64,000 nt of DNA, from assembly GCF_036327755.1 (NCBI RefSeq), contig NZ_CP109596.1, positions 2,852,001 through 2,916,000 on the forward strand. Direction: 5' to 3'. This DNA comes from Nocardia sp. NBC_01503. Its GTDB lineage: Bacteria > Actinomycetota > Actinomycetes > Mycobacteriales > Mycobacteriaceae. Under the pieces are notes generated by a model that did not search any database, had not been told where the DNA came from, and saw nothing but the letters and a program-made list of their open reading frames with translations. Positions 1 to 8,133 of this stretch are shown one piece after another. The stretch's first letter is position 1; each line of letters begins with the position of its first letter. The translations under genes were made by a program, and so were the position numbers.

Positions 1-313
1 TACCGGCCTCGTCGAGCCAGGAGCCCGCGAAGACCTGCGGGAACTGGCGCTGCGCGGTGGCGGAGAAGGCGGCCACCTGCTGGGCGAGGGCGGCGCGGTT
101 CAGATAGTCCTGGGGGGAGATCTTGAGATCGCGGGTGATGGCGGCGATCAGCTCCGCGGGCAGATCGGGCGTCGCGGGCTCCGCGTGTGCGCTTACCGCC
201 ACCGGTCCGGCGATCAGCAGCGCGCTGGCCGCGATCGCCGCTGAACGGACAAGGGACCGCGGCCTGCGGCGGCCCACGGGCAGCGAGGAATAGCGCATAC
301 GTGGCAGGAGCAT
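1..313 (-). CDS. Secreted S1-family (alpha-lytic-like) protease, N-terminal fragment cut by window edge
   Basis: Only the first ~104 codons lie inside the window; the gene runs off at base 1. From the ATG at 313 the protein has a basic N-terminus, an Ala/Leu-rich signal segment ending near AHAEPA, and then a stretch (PAELIAAITRDLKISPQDYLNRAA) that closely resembles the propeptide start of the complete protease at 494-1852. It is therefore read as a second, tandem prepro-protease, although the catalytic domain is not visible. An in-frame ATG at 298 is an alternative start. One copy of the dispersed palindromic repeat (348-438) ends 35 bp upstream of the start. Confidence 0.7.
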   Translation of the reverse strand, partial: MLLPRMRYSSLPVGRRRPRSLVRSAAIAASALLIAGPVAVSAHAEPATPDLPAELIAAITRDLKISPQDYLNRAALAQQVAAFSATAQRQFPQVFAGSWLDEAG

Positions 314-347
314 GACGCCGACTATATGGGCTCCAGGCGCTATTGTC

Positions 348-438
348 TGCCTCCGCTTCGCTTCGGCGGGGCTCGCGGCCTCGAAGTCTCGCTTCTTCCC
401 TCCCCCCGCTCGGTCCAGAAACGAGACGGCCGCGAACC
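348..438 (-). repeat. Copy A of dispersed gene-start-proximal palindromic repeat
   Basis: Read on the minus strand it begins with GGTTCGCGGCC, passes a TTCTGGAC box and a G-rich run, contains the second arm GGCCGCGAGCC, and ends with a GAAGCGAAGCGGAGGCA tail just before the start of the gene at 313. Copies B (35416-35532) and C (36461-36580) have the same order of parts and the same orientation relative to the following gene. Confidence 0.75.
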
Positions 439-456
439 TTTGACGGGTTCGCGGCC
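428..456 (-). terminator. Hairpin after the S1 protease gene
   Basis: GGCCGCGAACC and GGTTCGCGGCC form a perfect 11-bp stem around a 7-nt loop, 38 bp past the stop codon of the gene at 494. On the minus strand it is followed by GTCTCGTTTC, a weak T tail. One arm is also the first box of repeat copy A. Confidence 0.6.
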
Positions 457-493
457 GAAGTTGGTCGGGTGAATATTTATTTGGAGTTCACGG

Positions 494-1852
494 TCAGTTC
501 GTGTTCGGACGTGTGCGCACCTGAATTCCGTTGCCGAGTCCACCACCGGAATTCGCGCTGATATCGGCGAGGATGGCGCGCACCGGAATGCCCAGCGTCG
601 CGGTTCCGCCGTACTGGGCGAGTTGGGTGTTGGCCTCACTGCAATTCGGCGCGTCGGCCGCATTCGAACCGCTGGTGATTCCGAGGGCGAGCGTGCCGGA
701 GACGATCGCGCCGCCACTGTCACCACCCAGGGTGCAGGCGCTGGAGGCGAAGCCGCGCACCGTCTTGGACTGGCCCTCGGAGGTGAACAGCTGCGTCTCC
801 ACACGATCGGCCACCACGAAACCACAAGTGAATGTGGAGGATTGGCCCGACTTGCAGATCGGCGCACCGGTGATCGGATCGGCCACACCGGTGATGGTGA
901 GCGTGGTGCCGTTGGCGCCGCGCACCGACGGCTGATCCATTCCGGCGTGCACCGCGGCCTCGTTCAACTTGATGACCGAGTAGTCCAGTGCGTTGCCGCC
1001 ACCCAGCTGCGAGCGCACGAAGCTGCCCAGCGGCGGGCTCGCGGTCAGATTGCGAATATTGGGCAGGTACACATCGGCCTGCTCATTGGCCTTGCCGATA
1101 TTCGGATTGCAGTGCCCGGCGCTGATGTTGAGTGCGTTGCCCGCGGTATCGACACTGTTGAATCCGAACGAGCAGACATCGACGCTCTGCAGCGACGAAT
1201 CGGTCAGCGAGGTCGGCGCGCTGATATAGGTGTCGCCACCCATCGGGCGACGCTCCACCGGACCACCGCTGTCGGGGGAGAGCACCACCTTGATATTCGC
1301 GATCAGGGTGGGCAGATTCAGCAGATGCCCGGCGGGCGTGTTCGCGACGCTCAGTACCAGTTGGCTATTGAGGAAATCGATGGCGACCGAATTGATGGCG
1401 CCGGAGATTTCGCGCGGCAGACTGCTGATCCAGCTGTTCAGCTGATCGACCGAGCCCTCCAGGCCGTCGGCGTTGATCGGGGCCAGCCGGGTCTGGTAGC
1501 CGTCGGCCGCGGCGATCTTGGCGGCATCGAGGGAGGTGACCGCGAGTACCGGCTTGCCATCGGTGCCCATCCAGGCGCCGGCGAAGTCCTCGGGGCGCTC
1601 CGAGCGGAATTCCTTTGCGTAGTCCCGCAATTGCTGTGCCTTGGCGGCGCGGTCCAGGTACTCGACGGGCGTCATCTTGAGATCGCGCTGGATGGCCTGG
1701 ACGAGCTCGGCCGGAAGCTTGTCCGCGGCAAGCTGATCGGCTGGTTCCGCACCGGCGGGAATCGCTGCGAACAAGGGGCCGACCAGGACGGTCGAGGCAA
1801 AGGCGATGGTTGCTGCTCGGACCGTGGCGCGGCGCGCCATGAACTTGCGCAT
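494..1852 (-). CDS. Secreted S1-family serine protease with propeptide (alpha-lytic/streptogrisin-like)
   Basis: A 452-aa prepro-protease predicted to be exported and self-processed. Residues 1-36 are a Sec-type signal peptide ending near AGAEPA. Residues ~40-190 are an alpha-lytic-protease-type propeptide. The catalytic domain shows the chymotrypsin triad: His in SAGHC (~247), Asp in LDYSVIKL (~289) and Ser in GDSGGA (~378). Paired cysteines near each catalytic residue fit the disulfides of streptogrisins. The C-terminal tail is Gly-rich. It sits in tandem with a second protease start at 1-313. Substrate specificity cannot be read from sequence. Confidence 0.88.
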   Translation of the reverse strand: MRKFMARRATVRAATIAFASTVLVGPLFAAIPAGAEPADQLAADKLPAELVQAIQRDLKMTPVEYLDRAAKAQQLRDYAKEFRSERPEDFAGAWMGTDGKPVLAVTSLDAAKIAAADGYQTRLAPINADGLEGSVDQLNSWISSLPREISGAINSVAIDFLNSQLVLSVANTPAGHLLNLPTLIANIKVVLSPDSGGPVERRPMGGDTYISAPTSLTDSSLQSVDVCSFGFNSVDTAGNALNISAGHCNPNIGKANEQADVYLPNIRNLTASPPLGSFVRSQLGGGNALDYSVIKLNEAAVHAGMDQPSVRGANGTTLTITGVADPITGAPICKSGQSSTFTCGFVVADRVETQLFTSEGQSKTVRGFASSACTLGGDSGGAIVSGTLALGITSGSNAADAPNCSEANTQLAQYGGTATLGIPVRAILADISANSGGGLGNGIQVRTRPNTN

Positions 1853-1957
1853 GGAGTCCCTTCGTAGTGCACCAGCAGACCGACGCTCCGAGTTACATGA
1901 CGGAACATCGGTCAGCGCACCACTTTAGGGCATCAATCACATATGGGCGCTATGAAA

Positions 1958-3088
1958 TCAGTTCGGATACAGCGGCCACGGATCCTGGAAGACCGGCGGT
2001 GTCGGCAGGCTCCAGGTGGGTACCGGTGGGTACCGGTAGTACGGCGGTGTGGTGACCGTGGTCGGCGGTGGGGTGGGCCGGGCCGTGGTGGTCGGCGGTG
2101 CCTCGGTGGTCGGCGGCGGGGTGGTGGTCGGCGGGGCCACGGTGGTGGTCTGGGAGTCGACCGAATCGGCGGACGGCGGCGGCGCTTCGGAGGAGGAGTC
2201 CGGCGGCGGGGGTGGCAATGGTGGCGCCGCGCCCGCGGTGGCGACCGGTTGATTCGCGACCTCGCCGCGCGGCGGGCCCGGGGTGGAGTCGTCCTGACGC
2301 AACACCGCCGCCACCCCTAGGGCACCGAGTAGCAAACCGATCAGGGCGGTGGCCGCGGCGATCAGGTAGGTGCCGCGATTGGCCCGCTGTCGTGGCAGCC
2401 GCACTATCGGTTGCTCGGCGGTAACCGGACCGACGGTGCGATCGACCGTGGTGGCGGTGGGAATGGCGGCCGAGTACGCCTGCAACGGCGGTTCGGCGGT
2501 CGCCAGCGCCGGGAGGATATCGGTGACGTCGGCGGCATTGGCGGTGCCCGCGTCCGGATCGGGCGGGGTCAGGCCCGCGGGCGTGGCCAGCACCGCGGCC
2601 AGCGCGGCCCGAGCGGCGTTGTACGCGAACGACTTTCCGGTATCACCGTCGGACTGCGGCAGATCACGCTCACTGACCAGCACCACCGACTTCAGGCCCA
2701 GATAGTCCAGGGCCTCGCGCAGCGCCCGCACATTCGCCTCCGGCCAGCCGGTCGGATGCGTGGCATAGAACTCGGCCGGGCCGTTCAGATGATCGGCGGC
2801 CAGATTGATCAGGCAGAAGGCGGCGGTCGCCATCAGGTCCTCGGCGCGGTACGCCTCGCCCTCGTCCACCGGCATACCCGCCGGATCGCCGACGGCGGCC
2901 ACGAAACCGCTGATCGAATGCGCGTCCTCGCCCGGTGCGTCGCCGCCGAGCACCGCGTCACCGTCATCGGACATGTGCAGGATCGACTCGCGGACGATGT
3001 AGTGCACCGGGAGTGTGGCGTCGTCGCCGGTCACGACAGCCACGACCGATTCGTCGTCGGCTATGCGCAGCCCCACCCCAGTGGCCAT
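1958..3088 (-). CDS. Half-length Hsp70-like, single-pass membrane protein with Pro/Thr-rich tail
   Basis: 376 aa. Residues ~1-165 resemble the first lobe of the Hsp70-like protein encoded at 6097-7812 (GLRIADDESVVAVV at the start; an EDLMATAA helix; a FYATHPTGW segment; a LGLKSVVLVSE segment). The second phosphate loop and adenosine motif (TGGG) of an actin/Hsp70 ATPase are absent. A transmembrane helix follows at ~240-263, then ~110 residues rich in Pro, Thr and Ser. The predicted topology puts the half-domain in the cytoplasm and the tail outside. It is the third gene of a minus-strand operon, 45 bp after the LuxR-type regulator. Probably a non-hydrolysing partner of the full-length protein; the function is unknown. 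Confidence 0.7.
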   Translation of the reverse strand: MATGVGLRIADDESVVAVVTGDDATLPVHYIVRESILHMSDDGDAVLGGDAPGEDAHSISGFVAAVGDPAGMPVDEGEAYRAEDLMATAAFCLINLAADHLNGPAEFYATHPTGWPEANVRALREALDYLGLKSVVLVSERDLPQSDGDTGKSFAYNAARAALAAVLATPAGLTPPDPDAGTANAADVTDILPALATAEPPLQAYSAAIPTATTVDRTVGPVTAEQPIVRLPRQRANRGTYLIAAATALIGLLLGALGVAAVLRQDDSTPGPPRGEVANQPVATAGAAPPLPPPPPDSSSEAPPPSADSVDSQTTTVAPPTTTPPPTTEAPPTTTARPTPPPTTVTTPPYYRYPPVPTWSLPTPPVFQDPWPLYPN

Positions 3089-3133
3089 CGTCGTTACCTC
3101 ACTCGGTGTGTCCGGGAACTCTCCGCGCCCGGA

Positions 3134-6082
3134 TCATACGAGGAGGGAACCGTGACCCATGGCGCGGAGCATTGACAATAACTCCGAACGTGAGCTCGCA
3201 CCGATCCGACGCCGTATCCGGGCGACATGGTGCTCCACCGTTTTCGCGGAGATATAGAGGCGAGCCCCGATTTCCCGGTAGGTCAAGCCCAGTAGTACAA
3301 GCTCGGCGACCTCCCGCTCCCGTTCACTCAGGACCGTATCGGTGCGCGGTTCCGAGCGCGGCGCCGGGGCGGCCGGAGCGGGTGCGCGCATCGGCTCGGG
3401 CGGATGGGACTGCGCGCGGACCGTACGCGCCAGCTTCAGCAGGGCGGTCGCGACGGCCGAATCATCGGCGGCCAGCGCGGCCTCACTCGCCAGTCGCGCG
3501 GCATCCCAGCGCAGGCCCAGGCCGGCCAGTCTGGCGACCGCCGCCTGCACCTGATCGTGCTGCACCTGACCCCGCAGCACCAGCACCCAGGTGCGGCCCG
3601 CGTCCGCGAGCGCGGCGGCCTGCGGATCACCGGCCGCCGCGGCGGCCTTGAGCCGATGTGCGTGCGGCAGCAGCTCATTCGGGCACTCGCGGGCAATGGC
3701 GGCCTGAATCGCGTACCAGTGGAACGCATTCGCCCACGCGGGCGGATCGCCCAGTCCGCGCAGCAGCTCACCGGCCGCGGCCACCAGGGCCTCGATGCGC
3801 CCCTCATCCCGCAATCGGATTCCGGCAAGCCACAATTCACCGATCGGCAAGAGCGCCAATAGATCCGCCCCCACCTCGTCGAAGAGTGGGTAGGCGGCCC
3901 GCCAAGCCAAGGTCAGCGCCGTGTGATCCCCGCTGCGCCTGGCCAATCCGACAATGATGCCGTGCGCCAGCAGCCGGTCTCGCGCATCCAGTTTCGCGAG
4001 ATCGAGGCCCTCGATCACCGCTGCCGCCGATTGCTCGTCACCACCCAGCATGGCGACCCACGCCGCCAGCGCCAGGTGCTGTGGATCCTGTCCGGTCCCG
4101 CGCAAAGCATCCGCGGCCCTGCGTGGTTCACCCATGCTCAGACACAGCAGCACCGCGATCGACACGGCCGAACAGGGCAGGAACCGATCCCCGCCGTTCT
4201 CGCCCGGGCCTACGCCCGAATGGGCGGCGTGAATCAACGCGGACGCGGCGGCCATCGCCGCTGCGCGCGTGGGTTCGGGCCTGGGCGCGGGGGACCGCCG
4301 GGCGGTGGCACCGGCGCTCACGGCCGTGAAACCCGCTGTATCCATAGCCATACCGGAGGCGACGGGCGGTGAGCCATGTGGAACGAAGCCGCGCTGATAC
4401 CCAGATGCCGGGGCGTCGTCGGTGCGCCGCGTACCGTCCGGCGCGGGCTCGGCGGCCACCCCGCGGCGCGCGGCGAACTCCGCTGTCACCGAGCCGTTGG
4501 GGCGTTGCGCGGGCAACGCGAAGGCGGCTGCGCCGGAAGTGTCGTCATGCGCGAGCGCGATCGGCCCCGAGCGGTCGGTGTACTGATCGGCCCGGGCGAA
4601 AAGGATTGGAGGCTTGGGGGACTCGACCGAGTCGGCCAGCGCGCCGGCGATCAGGGCGGCGCGAGCGGTGGCCTCGGTGGGGGGCCAGTGGGCGGCGGAG
4701 GCCGAGAGGGTATGGCCGGTGTGGGCGTCACCGGCGAGGTACTGGACGGTGGCGGCCACGGCCCAGTCGGCGCCTACGCGGTCGGGGCCGAGCCAGGTGT
4801 AGAGCTGGGCGGCGCGGGCGGCCAGGCCGCGGCGGGTCCAGACACCCGCGCAGATGCGCACCGCCGCGGCCAGATCGGTGGGGCAGGAGTAGGCGGCGGA
4901 TCCCGCGTCGGCGGGGGAGGTGCGGCCGATGGACCTCGGATCGACGCGGGGGGTGGGGCGGGCCAGTAACGGTTCGGCCAGGCGCAGGGCGGTATCGCAG
5001 TCGCCGGTGCGGGCGGCGGCGTCGGCCCAGCGCAGGGCGATGGTGTCGCGGTCGGCGCCGGCGGCGGCCGCCGCCGCGTAGTGGCGGGCGGCCTCGTCGC
5101 CCGCCTTCTCGGCTGTGGTGCAGAGGAATTCGGCGAGGCGGGGGTCGCGGACGCCGGATTCGGCCAGCAGCAGGGCGGTGTGGTCGCGCAGCAGGCCGGC
5201 GTCCAGGCGGGCGTGCAGCAGGCGGCGCTGAACCGACAGCAGGCGGCGGTCACCGACCAGGGTGCGTAGCGGGGCGATGGCGGGGGCCAGCAGCAGGTCC
5301 GCGTCGGTGATGAGGGCGCTGGCGCGGGCGCGATCCACCAGATCCTGTGCGGCCGTGTGGTTTATGTCCAGGACCTCGGCGAGTTCGCTGGTGTCCAGGC
5401 CCGCGCCGATGGCGGCGACCACGAAGGTGTCCAGCATTTCGGGGTCGGCGTCGTCGAGCCGGGCGCGGGCCCAGGCGGTGACCGCGGCGTCGACGGCGGG
5501 TATTCCGGAGTCGAGGCGGGTCGCGCAGGCGGCCGTCAGCGCCGCCACCACACCGCCGTGGATTCCGGCGGTCTGGCGGTGAATGTGCTGCGCCAGCCCA
5601 CGCGGCACCATCATGCCCAATTCTCTTGCGAAGGGCGCGATCTCGGTGACACCCAGGGCGCGGAGGTCCACCACCCGCCCGCGCCTGGCCACGGCTTCGG
5701 CGAGTGCGCGCAGCCGCGCGTCGTGCGGTCGAGGCAGCGTCGCGACCACCACCGAATGTGTTCCGGATTCGACTGCGGCACAGAGTGTCTCGAAATCGGC
5801 ATCGGTCATGGCCTGGGCATCGTCCAGTACCAGTGCCAGCGCGCCCCGGCCGCGTGGATGCGGCCCGCCGCGCTGTGCGAGCACCTCGGCCGGATTCTCG
5901 GTGAGCGTGACACCGTGTGCGCGCAGGCGATTGCGGATCGCGGTCAGTAGCGTGGATTTTCCGGTGCCGGAGCGGCCGCGGAGCAGATACAGCAGGGGAG
6001 CCGGATCATCGGAGTCCAGTTCCCGGAAGATCTCGCGCGCGCACGGCAGCGTGTCGAGCGCGACCGGTGGATTGCCTATCAC
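3134..6082 (-). CDS. Large AAA-ATPase/LuxR-type transcriptional regulator (IniR-like)
   Basis: About 982 aa from the GTG at 6082, which follows the stop of the Hsp70-like gene by 14 bp; the reading frame stays open much further upstream, but that part overlaps the Hsp70-like gene and is Arg/Gly shadow sequence. Walker A GRSGTGKS is at residues 36-43 and a Walker B-like LALVLDDAQ follows. A long helical (TPR-like/MalT-like) middle leads to a C-terminal LuxR helix-turn-helix (LSEREREVAELVLLGLTYRE, then KTVEHHVARIRRR). Position next to iniBAC matches M. tuberculosis Rv0339c, reported as an iniBAC regulator (IniR). A role as activator of the divergent iniB promoter is inferred from that. Ligand unknown. 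Confidence 0.82.
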   Translation of the reverse strand: MIGNPPVALDTLPCAREIFRELDSDDPAPLLYLLRGRSGTGKSTLLTAIRNRLRAHGVTLTENPAEVLAQRGGPHPRGRGALALVLDDAQAMTDADFETLCAAVESGTHSVVVATLPRPHDARLRALAEAVARRGRVVDLRALGVTEIAPFARELGMMVPRGLAQHIHRQTAGIHGGVVAALTAACATRLDSGIPAVDAAVTAWARARLDDADPEMLDTFVVAAIGAGLDTSELAEVLDINHTAAQDLVDRARASALITDADLLLAPAIAPLRTLVGDRRLLSVQRRLLHARLDAGLLRDHTALLLAESGVRDPRLAEFLCTTAEKAGDEAARHYAAAAAAGADRDTIALRWADAAARTGDCDTALRLAEPLLARPTPRVDPRSIGRTSPADAGSAAYSCPTDLAAAVRICAGVWTRRGLAARAAQLYTWLGPDRVGADWAVAATVQYLAGDAHTGHTLSASAAHWPPTEATARAALIAGALADSVESPKPPILFARADQYTDRSGPIALAHDDTSGAAAFALPAQRPNGSVTAEFAARRGVAAEPAPDGTRRTDDAPASGYQRGFVPHGSPPVASGMAMDTAGFTAVSAGATARRSPAPRPEPTRAAAMAAASALIHAAHSGVGPGENGGDRFLPCSAVSIAVLLCLSMGEPRRAADALRGTGQDPQHLALAAWVAMLGGDEQSAAAVIEGLDLAKLDARDRLLAHGIIVGLARRSGDHTALTLAWRAAYPLFDEVGADLLALLPIGELWLAGIRLRDEGRIEALVAAAGELLRGLGDPPAWANAFHWYAIQAAIARECPNELLPHAHRLKAAAAAGDPQAAALADAGRTWVLVLRGQVQHDQVQAAVARLAGLGLRWDAARLASEAALAADDSAVATALLKLARTVRAQSHPPEPMRAPAPAAPAPRSEPRTDTVLSEREREVAELVLLGLTYREIGARLYISAKTVEHHVARIRRRIGASSRSELLSMLRAMGHGSLLV

Positions 6083-6096
6083 GGAGTAACCAACTC

Positions 6097-7812
6097 TCAG
6101 CCGCCGTTGTTCGGAACGATCTTGGGCACCGTCGGAATTCCATTGCCCAGCTGATCCACGGTCTTGCCCAGATCCGGGAGCTGCGGGACGGTCGGCGCGG
6201 CGATCACCGGCTGCGGCAGGGTGGGCGCCGGTGCCGGAGCGCTGGGAACGGTCTGCGGTGCCGGGGAATCCTGGGCGGCGGGCGGTGCGGGCGGTGCGGC
6301 CGCGGCGGGTACGCCGGCATCGGTCGTCGCGACCGGAGCCGCGCTTCCCGGAGCCGCCGCGCCCGGTACCGCCGCGCCCGGCGTCCCCGGTGCCGGGGCG
6401 CTCGCCCGCGCCTGGGTGGCGCCCGGATGCAGTGCGGGCACGGCCTGCCCACTCGTGGCCGGTCCGGCCTCGGAGTTGTCCAGCGCCGCGACCGAGGTCG
6501 AAGGCGCCTGCGGTGCGGGCGAATCCGATGGCGCGGATTGCGCGCCCACGCCCATGGCGAGTGTTCCGGTCGCCAGCGCCGCCACCGCGATCGCCACCGC
6601 ACCGATCACCGCCACTCGTCGCCAATGCGCGAAACCCGCGCGCTGCTCGGCCTCCGGAAGCGGGGGTAGTAGTGGAACCCGTTCGGCCGCAACGCTCTTC
6701 GCGTCCTCGCCCACCACGCCGATATCGGCGGGCGGGCGAACGCGGTCGGAATCACTTCGCACGGTGGCGTTTCCGACTTCGCGATGCTGTTGCGGCTCGA
6801 CCACGGCCGGATGAGGTTCGGTCGCGGTCGTATCGGCGAGCAGGTCGGCGGCGAGCAGCGCCGCACCGTGTGCGCTCAGGTGTGCGGGATCGGTGGCGGC
6901 GGCCACCGGAATACCGAATTCGGTCGAAAGCAGCTCTGTCACCAGGGGAATCGACGCGCCACCGCCGGTGAGCAGAATGCCGTCCACCTCTTCGATGGTG
7001 AGTCCGGCGCGGCGTACGGCCTCGCGGACCAGATCGGCGGAGGCGAGCAGCGGACCGCGGAACAGTTCCTCGACCTCGTCGCGCACCAACCGGACATCGA
7101 TACCGCCGATTCCGGGCAGCCGAACCGGAACCATGGTCGCCGTATTCTTGGAGAGAGTTTCCTTGGCGATTCTGCACAAACCGCGCAGGGTGGACAATTC
7201 CTGCTCCACCACCGGATCGAATGGATCGAAATCCTTTTCGCCCGTGGCGAATGCGAGCACGTAGCGGGTTATCAACAGATCGAATTCCGCGCCCGCCACC
7301 GTGGTCGAGCGCACCGGTTCACCCAGCGGCCCGGAGAGCGCGCCGGTGCGGGCCAGGGAAACGGTCAATCCGGTCGCACCGAGGTCGTACACGATCATCG
7401 ATCCGTCGTGGGTGGATTCGTGAACCTCCCGCAGCCAGCGCAGGGCGGCCGCCGACTCGGGCACCAGGGCCACGCCATCGAGGCCGGCGGTGCTCAGCGC
7501 GGTGCGCTGCACCTCCACCGTGTGCTGGCTCCACCAGGCCGGATAGCAGGCGACCATGGCCGCGGCGGGGCCGGAGTCGTCCACGGCTCGGCCGACCGCC
7601 GCGGCCACGAGATCCGCTGCGCGCACAGCGGATCCGTCTCGCATCCGGATGTCCACCGGATCCCCGACCCGGGCCAGCACACTCTCCGGAACCTCTCGCT
7701 CCGCGCCGAGCAGGCTCGGCCGGACGTGCACTCTGCGCTGTCCCCCCGAAGACGTCACGGCGACCGTATTCGACGACCCGACGGTAATGCCGAGCGCCAT
7801 CCCCTGACTCAT
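6097..7812 (-). CDS. Membrane-anchored Hsp70-like (actin-fold) ATPase
   Basis: 571 aa. Start ATG at 7812 with GGGGATCT seven bases upstream; an in-frame extension to 10176 overlaps iniB and is not real. Residues 1-330 form an Hsp70/actin-fold nucleotide-binding domain: phosphate-1 LGITVGSSNTVAV (7-19), phosphate-2 YDLGATG (142-148), adenosine motif LLTGGGA (280-286). No substrate-binding domain follows. Instead there is a linker, a transmembrane helix at ~400-422 and an extracytoplasmic Pro/Ala/Gly-rich tail of ~150 residues. It is first in an operon with the LuxR regulator and the half-Hsp70 protein, divergent from iniBAC. Likely a membrane-tethered stress or scaffold ATPase; not a canonical chaperone. 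Confidence 0.82.
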   Translation of the reverse strand: MSQGMALGITVGSSNTVAVTSSGGQRRVHVRPSLLGAEREVPESVLARVGDPVDIRMRDGSAVRAADLVAAAVGRAVDDSGPAAAMVACYPAWWSQHTVEVQRTALSTAGLDGVALVPESAAALRWLREVHESTHDGSMIVYDLGATGLTVSLARTGALSGPLGEPVRSTTVAGAEFDLLITRYVLAFATGEKDFDPFDPVVEQELSTLRGLCRIAKETLSKNTATMVPVRLPGIGGIDVRLVRDEVEELFRGPLLASADLVREAVRRAGLTIEEVDGILLTGGGASIPLVTELLSTEFGIPVAAATDPAHLSAHGAALLAADLLADTTATEPHPAVVEPQQHREVGNATVRSDSDRVRPPADIGVVGEDAKSVAAERVPLLPPLPEAEQRAGFAHWRRVAVIGAVAIAVAALATGTLAMGVGAQSAPSDSPAPQAPSTSVAALDNSEAGPATSGQAVPALHPGATQARASAPAPGTPGAAVPGAAAPGSAAPVATTDAGVPAAAAPPAPPAAQDSPAPQTVPSAPAPAPTLPQPVIAAPTVPQLPDLGKTVDQLGNGIPTVPKIVPNNGG

Positions 7813-8133
7813 TCGAGATCCCCTGTCGATTCGAAACACGCGGCGCGGGTGTGAGCGCGTGCTGCTCGAAAGCTGTTCGGTCCGAAATGTACGAAAATGG
7901 TGGTGCAGGGCGCGTGGCCCATGGGTGCTGTCGGTTGCTGGGGGATCGTCGTTACCGATTCCAGCCCAGGTTCGGGGAAATTCCCCTAATGGATACCCGG
8001 CCCCTAACGGGGCGACACGCGAAACCCGGGGGATTGTCCCCGTTTCGGCGTAACGCGTCGCGTTCCTAACGTGAAAGGACAGTCGAGCAGGGCGGGCCAT
8101 CCGGGCTCCGCCGCACCCAGGAGACGATTCGCC
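7813..8133. promoter_or_regulatory. Divergent regulatory region between the Hsp70-like operon and iniBAC
   Basis: This 321-bp gap has no credible ORF. Its iniB-proximal half contains three GGGG/CCCC-type inverted repeats (7974-7986, 8001-8012, 8020-8047). CCCCTAA occurs twice, 18 bp apart (7983 and 8001). The iniB ribosome-binding site AGGAG is at 8119-8123. I could not place a convincing -35/-10 pair for either direction. Confidence 0.6.
7974..8047. promoter_or_regulatory. Array of three inverted repeats upstream of iniB (candidate regulator binding sites)
   Basis: GGGGAA-a-TTCCCC at 7974-7986, CCCC-taac-GGGG at 8001-8012, and CGAAAC...GGGGA-ttg-TCCCC-GTTTCG at 8020-8047. The first two are separated by about two to three helical turns. 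They lie 87-160 bp before the iniB start, a suitable place for the divergently encoded LuxR-type regulator. Binding is inferred, not shown. Confidence 0.5.

Noticed and set aside
6083-6625. N-terminal extension of the LuxR-type regulator upstream of 6082
   Set aside because: It overlaps the C-terminus of the Hsp70-like gene and translates to Arg/Gly/Thr-rich shadow sequence; the P-loop domain begins right after GTG 6082.
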